Shown here: one piece after another, positions 6,972 through 11,417 of the stretch
How positions within the stretch are numbered: position 1 is the first letter of the stretch
How the letters are laid out: every line of letters begins with the position of its first letter
Assembly: GCA_031282905.1 (NCBI GenBank)
Contig: JAITCV010000223.1
Coordinates: 1-11,417, forward strand
From: Azoarcus sp.
GTDB lineage: Bacteria; Pseudomonadota; Gammaproteobacteria; Burkholderiales; Rhodocyclaceae
Reading direction: 5' to 3'
Length of the DNA stretch: 11,417 nt
The notes under the pieces: model-generated
What the model saw: the letters and a program-made list of their open reading frames with translations, nothing else
What the model was told of the DNA's origin: nothing
Databases searched by the model: none
Position numbers and translations under genes: made by a program

Positions 6972-8241
6972 GTTCTCGCTCCGCCTGTTTCCGTTCCACG
7001 ACCATGCCGATGAGCGGCACATCCGCAGCCTCCAGCGTGGCGACCAGTTTTTCGCGTCCGGCATCGAGCGCGCTCGCGGTCGCCGCGTCATCGACAATGA
7101 AGCGCAAGGCGACCCCGGCGGCGGACAGGCACAATCGCGCCTCGACGCCGCCCAAGCGGGGCAAGGTCAGGCGCAAGGTGGTATTCCACTCCTCGCCCTC
7201 CCCGGCGTCGGCGCGGCTGTCATCGCGGGGGTCTTCGACGATCCATTCGATCGGCTGTCCCGGCCATGCCATTCCATGCCATGCGTATTGCTGGGTGGCG
7301 AGCGCATCGAGTTGCTGGTGTACGAGAGGCAACAGCCGCTCGGCGACGGGGGAAGACGGCGCGCGCGCCATGGCTTCGTTCTGGACGTTGGCGCGGGCGG
7401 CTTCGTTTTCGCCCGTGGCCTGGGCCGCGCGCGCATACACCGCGGCAGTGGCCGAAGTCGCAGTGACCATGCCCTCGCGGTTCATGGCGGCCAGCCCGCC
7501 GGTGGCCGCCTGGGCGGCGGATGCCGTGGCCGCGGATGAGGAGGGAGGGGAAGAGGAGGTCGACGCGCTGGCGCTCCCCTGGAGCGTGGCGGAGGTCGAC
7601 GCGGAACTGGCGCCCGCCTGCCCGGGCTGCGGTCCGCCCTGAGCCTGGGGTTCGCGCATCAAGGTGGCAAGGTCGATCTTGCCTGCCAACCATTGGATCT
7701 GATGCGATTCGTAGAACAATCCGCTCTGGGCCAGCGCCTGGCGCAAGAGCGGGGCCAGTTGGGCGGCGTTCACGGCGTTGGTGGCGTTTGCCGCGCTCGT
7801 GGCAACGATGTTGAGCAAAGGCTGGTTGTTCGCCAGCACGGCGGGTTTGGCCTCGGGTTGACCGGTGAGCAGGAAACTGATCAGCCGTCCGGTCTGGCTC
7901 AGGGTGGGCCGGGTAAAACCCGCCGAGACGGTTTCGGGATTGGCCAGCCGTGCGGTGACCATTCTGGGCGTGGTGGCGGTGGCGATCAGTTCCAGCGTAT
8001 CGCCCGGCTTGGCCGACGCGTTGAGCGAAAGGGTCACTTGCTGTCCGGCGACCAATGCGCGGAAAGTGCCATCCGGCAAGGTGCGTTGCAGGGTGGCGAA
8101 GAAGCGCTGCCCCGGCACCAAGTCTTGCAATTGGGCCTGGATTTCACGCGCGCGTTGCAGGCCCGCGACCGGTGGAGAGGTCTCGAACAGGTTGGCTTCG
8201 TGAAGAAAACGCAGGCGGGCGGCGAGATCTGAAGGGATCAT
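6958..8241 (-). CDS. fliK: Flagellar hook-length control protein FliK
   Basis: FliK is secreted through the flagellar export gate, measures hook length and triggers the FlhB switch from rod/hook to filament substrates. The 427-residue protein has three parts. The N-terminal region has family features such as LRFLHEANLFETSPP (11-25) and QSGLFYESHQIQWLAGK (172-188). A Ser/Ala-rich, low-complexity linker occupies about 209-300. The compact C-terminal FliK domain spans about 350-418 (WNTTLRLTLPRLGGVEARL, then VALRFIVDD and DVPLIGMVVER). Length and the disordered middle are usual for the family. An AGGAG 9 nt before the ATG supports the start. It is the first gene of the minus-strand unit and overlaps the FlhB-domain gene by 14 nt, which fits the known FliK-FlhB partnership. 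Confidence 0.93.
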   Translation of the reverse strand: MIPSDLAARLRFLHEANLFETSPPVAGLQRAREIQAQLQDLVPGQRFFATLQRTLPDGTFRALVAGQQVTLSLNASAKPGDTLELIATATTPRMVTARLANPETVSAGFTRPTLSQTGRLISFLLTGQPEAKPAVLANNQPLLNIVATSAANATNAVNAAQLAPLLRQALAQSGLFYESHQIQWLAGKIDLATLMREPQAQGGPQPGQAGASSASTSATLQGSASASTSSSPPSSSAATASAAQAATGGLAAMNREGMVTATSATAAVYARAAQATGENEAARANVQNEAMARAPSSPVAERLLPLVHQQLDALATQQYAWHGMAWPGQPIEWIVEDPRDDSRADAGEGEEWNTTLRLTLPRLGGVEARLCLSAAGVALRFIVDDAATASALDAGREKLVATLEAADVPLIGMVVERKQAEREHAGE

Positions 8242-8259
8242 GCTGGATGACTCCTGCCG

Positions 8260-8287
8260 AATATATCCATGCTGGAATTTACGGCAA
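8260..8287 (-). promoter_or_regulatory. Candidate sigma-70 promoter for fliK
   Basis: On the minus strand TTGCCG (plus-strand 8282-8287) and TATATT (8260-8265) are separated by 16 bp. They match the -35 and -10 consensus hexamers at 4/6 and 5/6 positions. Transcription would start about 15 nt before the fliK ATG, just leaving room for the AGGAG ribosome-binding site. I saw no sigma-28 (TAAA-N15-GCCGATAA) or sigma-54 (GG-N10-GC) flagellar promoter in the 237-nt gap. The call rests only on hexamer matching. Confidence 0.38.
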
Positions 8288-8478
8288 ACCGTCGTCAGCT
8301 ATTGAATCCCGCGATTAGATACGTTCCTGGCCCATTTGTCGAACTTGGCCGAACTCACGGGCGCGATCATCCCGGCAGCGGTTGGCGTGGATATCGGCCG
8401 CGGCATGATTGCGGCATACTGACCGGCCGTTCGACATGCGGCAAGCCCCGCCTCGCTCTGCTGGCAAAGGCTCGGGCA

Positions 8479-8865
8479 TCAGCGCCGCCGCCCGCGCGCG
8501 GCTTTTTCCGCGCGCGCCGGGCAGGTATCGCATTGCTCCTGAGTCACACGCCGGCCAAGCGCCTGTTGCAAGGCGCAGACCGAACGGCGGCAACAGACCA
8601 GACTCACGCCCGCCCGGTTGGCCGCTTCGCGGAACCCCTGCATCACGTTGTGGCCAAGAAAGTCGGTAAACAAAATGACCATGCCCACGCCAGCGGGCAG
8701 CGCGGTATTGCTGCGGCGCTGGTTACTGCTGTCGCGGCCACTGACATGGGCGGCGATGCGGATGCCGAATTGTTGGAGAACTTCCGGAATGTTGCCCAGG
8801 CGGTCGGCGCCGACCAGCAGGGCGTTCGTCGGCGTGGTGGCGGAGGTAGAAGCAGCGGTGTTCAT
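8479..8865 (-). CDS. DUF2325 domain protein, probably Fur-regulated
   Basis: A 128-residue soluble protein with a DUF2325 domain at about residues 14-105. The pattern is NALLVGADRLGNIPEVL, then HVSGR, a hydrophobic strand MVILFTDFLGHN and GVSLVCCRRS, suggesting a small Rossmann-like alpha/beta fold. Five cysteines cluster in the last third (Cys91, Cys92, Cys97, Cys112, Cys115, as CCx4C and CDTC), which suggests metal or redox chemistry but does not prove it. The start at 8865 is preferred because the upstream in-frame ATG (8922) lies beyond the Fur box and candidate promoter. No Shine-Dalgarno sequence precedes it. The C-terminal tail is Arg/Ala-rich (RAEKAARGRRR). The molecular function of DUF2325 is not established to my knowledge. 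Iron-dependent regulation is inferred from the operator. Confidence 0.82.
   Translation of the reverse strand: MNTAASTSATTPTNALLVGADRLGNIPEVLQQFGIRIAAHVSGRDSSNQRRSNTALPAGVGMVILFTDFLGHNVMQGFREAANRAGVSLVCCRRSVCALQQALGRRVTQEQCDTCPARAEKAARGRRR
8493..8516. repeat. Strong GC inverted repeat inside the 3' end of the DUF2325 gene
   Basis: A perfect 9-bp inverted repeat (arms 8493-8501 and 8508-8516, alternating C and G) flanks a 6-nt loop CTTTTT. It encodes part of the RAEKAARGRRR tail. It is very stable on paper, but no T run follows it on the minus strand, so it is not a standard terminator. It may stabilise or pause the end of the transcript, or be a by-product of high-GC codons. Confidence 0.5.
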
Positions 8866-8872
8866 GATTTTT

Positions 8873-8896
8873 ACGATAAGAATGATTATCGTTATA
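8873..8896 (-). promoter_or_regulatory. Fur box over the promoter/start region of the DUF2325 gene
   Basis: The plus strand carries ACGATAA-GAATGA-TTATCGT (8873-8892), a perfect 7-bp inverted repeat with a 6-nt spacer. Aligning minus-strand 8896-8878 with the 19-bp consensus Fur box (three GATAAT-type hexamers, the last inverted) gives 15 matches out of 19, including an unbroken GATAATCATT. The site ends 8 nt before the ATG and covers the candidate -10 element, so Fe-Fur binding should block transcription. Outer TTTTA/TAAAA flanks add AT-richness that stands out from the GC-rich surroundings. Confidence 0.75.
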
Positions 8897-8917
8897 GTAA
8901 AAGAGATGTATGTGCAA
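8891..8917 (-). promoter_or_regulatory. Candidate promoter of the DUF2325 gene
   Basis: On the minus strand TTGCAC (plus-strand 8912-8917) and TATAAC (8891-8896) are 15 bp apart. The -10 matches 5/6, the -35 is weak and the spacing is short. An alternative pair, TTGCGT and TACTAT with 17 bp between them, overlaps the same place. Either way the -10 region touches or lies within the Fur box, as expected for an iron-repressed gene. The predicted leader is about 15-20 nt. Confidence 0.4.
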
Positions 8918-8990
8918 CGCAAGTGATTTTTGTTTCATCGCAAGCTGACGCTGGGTTCGAGAATCGCCTGGTGGGTGATGGAAGACAGTC

Positions 8991-9044
8991 AAGCAAGCGG
9001 CGCTGCCGCTTGCTTACGTGGCGAAGGATGCTCTCGCAATGACA
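8991..9044. repeat. Perfect 11-bp hairpin plus TCATTGCGAG-type repeat remnant
   Basis: AAGCAAGCGGC (8991-9001) and GCCGCTTGCTT (9005-9015) form a perfect 11-bp inverted repeat around a GCT loop. The following bases to 9044, ending CTCGCAATGACA, resemble the TTGCTTCGTCGC...CTCGCAATGACG end of a dispersed intergenic repeat that I know from many unrelated bacterial genomes. This copy looks degenerate. It lies in the 320-nt gap (8866-9185) between the divergent DUF2325 and glycosyltransferase genes. Apart from this element and the Fur/promoter region I see no gene in the gap. Confidence 0.5.
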
Positions 9045-9185
9045 TCGTACCCAGCGCCGCTTTCCGACAGGCAGCAAGGTGGCATGGGAGTCGATAGCCA
9101 TCGAACGCCGCCGAGCCGTACATCGAGGGTCGGGCCTGATTTTGTTTTATCATGTCGCCTTTCCCGCAGCCTGCAGCCTGCTTCC

Positions 9186-10349
9186 ATGCGCGTCCTGATG
9201 GTCTCCGACGTTTATTTCCCACGCATCAATGGCGTGTCGACATCCATTGAAACGTTCAGGAAAACGCTGCAATCCTGTGATATCGAAGTCGAGATCGTCG
9301 CGCCGCGTTATGGCGACGAGCCGGAAGAAAAGGGCATTGTGCGCGTCAAGAGCAGGCAGATTCCCTTTTCGCTCGACGTGGAAGACAAATGGCTTTCGTG
9401 GCGGAAAATGAAAAGCGCCGTGCTGGAGCGTGCTCGCGGCTGTGACCTGATTCATATTCATACGCCGTTCATCGCCCATTACGCGGGCATCCATGCCGCG
9501 CGGCGGCTGCATCTCCCGGCGCTGGCGACGTATCACACATTGTTTACCGAATATCTGCAATATTACGTGCCCTTCTTGCCGCGTCGGCATTTGACCCGCA
9601 TCGCGCACGGCTTTTCCCGCCGCCAGTGCAACGCCCTCGACGCCATCGTCGTGCCTTCCGCCGCCATGCTGGAGCAATTGACCGCCTATGGCGTGCGCGT
9701 GCCCATGCACATTCTGCCGACCGGCGTGCCGCTGGAAAAATTCGTGCGCGGCGATCGGGCGGTGTTTCGCCGGGAACACGGCATCGACGAAGCGCGTCCG
9801 GTCGCGCTGTTCGTCGGGCGCGTCGCCCATGAGAAAAACATCGGCTTTTTGCTGCGCGTCTGGGCGCGCGCCTTGCGGCGGAATCCCGATCTCCTGCTGC
9901 TGGTGGCGGGCGACGGCCCGGCCCTGCCCGATCTCAAAAGGGAAGCGGAAACCCTCGGCATCGCCCATGCCGTTCATTTTCTTGGTTATCTCGACCGCAA
10001 CGCCGCCTTGCTGGATTGCTATGCCGCCGCCGATGTGTTCGTGTTCTCTTCGCTCACCGAAACGCAGGGACTGGTGCTGCCGGAGGCGATGGCGGCGGGA
10101 TTGCCCGTGATCGCGCTCGCCCGGCTGGGCACGCGCGATATCCTGGACGCGGGCAAGGGCTGCCTCGCGCCGCCGGAAGATGAAGACGCCTTTGCCGAAA
10201 CGGTGTTGCGCTTCTTTGCCGATGCCGCGCTGCGCGCGCGTTTGCAGGCGGAAGCCCCGGAAACCGCCCGTGACTGGTCGGATGTGGCCAGTTCCCGACG
10301 CATGGCCGAACTGTATCGCACCCTGACCTCCACGCATGATGAATCCTGA
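9186..10349 (+). CDS. GT4-family glycosyltransferase, glycolipid-synthase type
   Basis: A 387-residue GT-B fold enzyme of family GT4. The N-terminal acceptor domain begins MRVLMVSDVYFPRINGVSTS (Gly16 of the glycine loop) and contains HIHTPFIAHYAG (His92) and ATYHTLFTEYLQYYVP, a pattern typical of diacylglycerol and related lipid glucosyltransferases. The C-terminal nucleotide-sugar domain has GRVAHEKN (Arg212, Lys217) and the EX7E motif Glu292-Glu300 in ETQGLVLPE. The start at 9186 coincides with the first Rossmann strand. In-frame ATGs upstream, back to 9018, would add low-complexity sequence running through the repeat region. No Shine-Dalgarno sequence is visible. The gene overlaps the downstream phosphoethanolamine transferase by 14 nt. 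A lipid acceptor is likely by similarity, but LPS or another acceptor cannot be excluded. Confidence 0.87.
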   Translation: MRVLMVSDVYFPRINGVSTSIETFRKTLQSCDIEVEIVAPRYGDEPEEKGIVRVKSRQIPFSLDVEDKWLSWRKMKSAVLERARGCDLIHIHTPFIAHYAGIHAARRLHLPALATYHTLFTEYLQYYVPFLPRRHLTRIAHGFSRRQCNALDAIVVPSAAMLEQLTAYGVRVPMHILPTGVPLEKFVRGDRAVFRREHGIDEARPVALFVGRVAHEKNIGFLLRVWARALRRNPDLLLLVAGDGPALPDLKREAETLGIAHAVHFLGYLDRNAALLDCYAAADVFVFSSLTETQGLVLPEAMAAGLPVIALARLGTRDILDAGKGCLAPPEDEDAFAETVLRFFADAALRARLQAEAPETARDWSDVASSRRMAELYRTLTSTHDES

Positions 10350-11417
10350 ACGACGCGGACCGGCGCTTTTCCGGCTTTTCCTCTTTGTCTGGTATTTCTC
10401 CGGCCTGCCGCAAATTCTCTATCTGCTCTCCGGCACGGGGCAAATGGAAAATTTGCTGGCGACCGTGCCCTTGAGCCTCTTCTGGCTGGTCTTGGCGCTG
10501 CTCCTGCCGTCTGGGCGGCAACGGTTGGCGCTTGGCCTCATCGGCCTGCTGCTGTGGGTAGCGTCCTTGATCAGTCTGGGTTATTTCGGCATCCACGAAC
10601 ACCCGATGACGCAAAGCGTCGTTTTTGCGATGTTCGAATCCAATCCGGAAGAATCGCGCGAATTTTTCATCCAATACCTCACCTGGCAACTGGTCGGCGG
10701 CTTGTCGCTGTATACCCTGTTCGCCTTCCTGCTCTGGAGGCGGCTGCGCCCGGTCGTGTTGCCGCGCGCGCATGTCGTGCCTGTCTGCGCATTGCTGGCG
10801 ATCGGCGCCAGCTACCCGCTGCTTGCGCGCGACAGCGCCGAGGACAAGGCGCAAAACCGTCTGCATGCCGCGATGCCCTGGCCCATCCTGTCCGGCTATT
10901 ACCAATACAACCGCCAACTGACGCAGATACAGGAACGGCTGGCGGGCGAGACGCCGCGGCTCGAGCATCTTGAGGATGTCAGCGGCGATGCGCCGCGCGC
11001 CCTGGTGTTGGTCATCGGCGAATCGACCACGAGTCGGCGCATGAGCCTGTACGGTTATCCGCGCCCAACCTCGCCCCGGCTGGAGGCGCTGCGCGCCAGG
11101 GGATTGACTGTATTCGCGGATGTGGTCGCCCCGCGCCCCTATACCATCGAAGTGCTGCAACAGGCGCTCACCTTTGCGCATCAGCAAGCGCCGCACCGTT
11201 TCCTCGACGAGCCGAGCCTGATCGACCTGATGCGGCAAGCAGGCTACAAGACGTTCTGGATCACCAACCAGCAGACCATGGAACGCGACAGCCTGCTGAC
11301 CTTCTTTGCCCGGCAGGCGGATGAAACGCACTATCTGAACCGTCAATTCCAACAAGACGCCAACCAGGTCGACGAGGTCGTCCTCGCCCCCTTTGCCCGT
11401 GTGCTGCAAGACCCGAC
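10336..11417 (+). CDS. Phosphoethanolamine transferase, CptA/EptC type (3' end outside window)
   Basis: This inner-membrane enzyme family moves phosphoethanolamine from phosphatidylethanolamine to LPS or another envelope acceptor. The frame is open from 10336 to the window end (360 codons), so the protein is truncated by the window. About five hydrophobic segments occupy residues 12-33, 41-58, 63-84, 115-135 and 143-163. The periplasmic sulfatase-like domain follows with VLVIGESTTSRRMSLYGYPR, where Glu229 is a metal ligand and Thr231 the probable nucleophile. PRPYTIEVLQQALTFA further on is typical of the CptA/EptC branch. The remaining metal-binding residues would lie beyond 11417. Two in-frame ATGs (10336, 10339) are possible starts. 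It overlaps the glycosyltransferase by 14 nt, which suggests coupled translation and a joint role in envelope lipid decoration. Confidence 0.88.
   Translation, partial: MMNPERRGPALFRLFLFVWYFSGLPQILYLLSGTGQMENLLATVPLSLFWLVLALLLPSGRQRLALGLIGLLLWVASLISLGYFGIHEHPMTQSVVFAMFESNPEESREFFIQYLTWQLVGGLSLYTLFAFLLWRRLRPVVLPRAHVVPVCALLAIGASYPLLARDSAEDKAQNRLHAAMPWPILSGYYQYNRQLTQIQERLAGETPRLEHLEDVSGDAPRALVLVIGESTTSRRMSLYGYPRPTSPRLEALRARGLTVFADVVAPRPYTIEVLQQALTFAHQQAPHRFLDEPSLIDLMRQAGYKTFWITNQQTMERDSLLTFFARQADETHYLNRQFQQDANQVDEVVLAPFARVLQDP

Noticed and set aside
8950..8970. Possible tRNA T-arm (GGGTTCGAGAATC)
   Set aside because: No acceptor stem, D-arm or anticodon arm can be built around it, so the match is taken as chance.
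8269..9042. Plus-strand open frame of 257 codons across the DUF2325 gene
   Set aside because: It is antisense to a recognisable DUF2325 domain and runs through the Fur box and hairpin; no motif or ribosome-binding site was seen.
9120..9160. Possible promoter for the glycosyltransferase gene (TATCAT at 9148-9153)
   Set aside because: The -10 is good at 5/6, but the expected -35 position holds no TTGACA-like sequence.
9166..9182. Short tandem repeat GCAGCCT x2 before the glycosyltransferase start
   Set aside because: Only two copies of seven bases in a GC-rich region, too short to be meaningful without comparison.
9150..10337. Minus-strand open frame (395 codons) opposite the glycosyltransferase
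   Set aside because: It is an antisense shadow of a gene with clear GT4 motifs, and has no family signature of its own.
10054..11409. Minus-strand open frame (451 codons) opposite the phosphoethanolamine transferase
   Set aside because: It spans two real plus-strand genes, is rich in Gln, Arg and His without any motif, and is explained by the codon bias of the opposite strand.

Overview
The window is a dense, GC-rich stretch of bacterial chromosome. Gene order and protein families point to a flagellated, Gram-negative betaproteobacterium. The evidence is an mlaC-mlaB-(ABC exporter)-ibaG-murA order, a FliK of the betaproteobacterial type, a PilZ flagellar brake and a CptA/EptC-type phosphoethanolamine transferase. 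This placement comes from family recognition by eye, not from a database search. No mobile element, CRISPR array, rRNA or tRNA was found.

Positions 1-4297 (+) form one tightly packed envelope operon: the tail of an unidentified gene, mlaC, mlaB, a two-gene ABC-2 exporter, ibaG and murA. Most junctions overlap or are separated by only a few bases, and the largest gap is 21 nt before murA. The genes cover outer-membrane lipid transport (Mla), an exporter of unknown substrate, a BolA-family iron-sulfur/stress protein and the first committed step of peptidoglycan synthesis. A gap of about 195 nt with a strong hairpin leads to a membrane-anchored metallophosphoesterase (4493-5644, +).

Positions 5769-8241 (-) hold a three-gene flagellar unit read from right to left: fliK (hook-length ruler), a small FlhB C-terminal-domain homologue, and a YcgR-like PilZ protein (c-di-GMP brake). 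A plausible sigma-70 promoter lies just upstream of fliK, and a short terminator follows ycgR.

Further right, a DUF2325 gene (8479-8865, -) has a near-consensus Fur box sitting on its promoter and start region, so it is probably iron-repressed. The 320-nt gap on its far side contains the Fur box, a perfect 11-bp hairpin and what looks like a degenerate copy of a dispersed intergenic repeat.

The right end (9186-11417, +) carries a GT4 glycosyltransferase of the glycolipid-synthase type. It overlaps by 14 nt a phosphoethanolamine transferase that runs off the window. Together they look like a lipid or LPS head-group modification pair. The most promising observations are the Fur-controlled, cysteine-bearing DUF2325 protein and the uncharacterised exporter embedded in the mla/murA operon.
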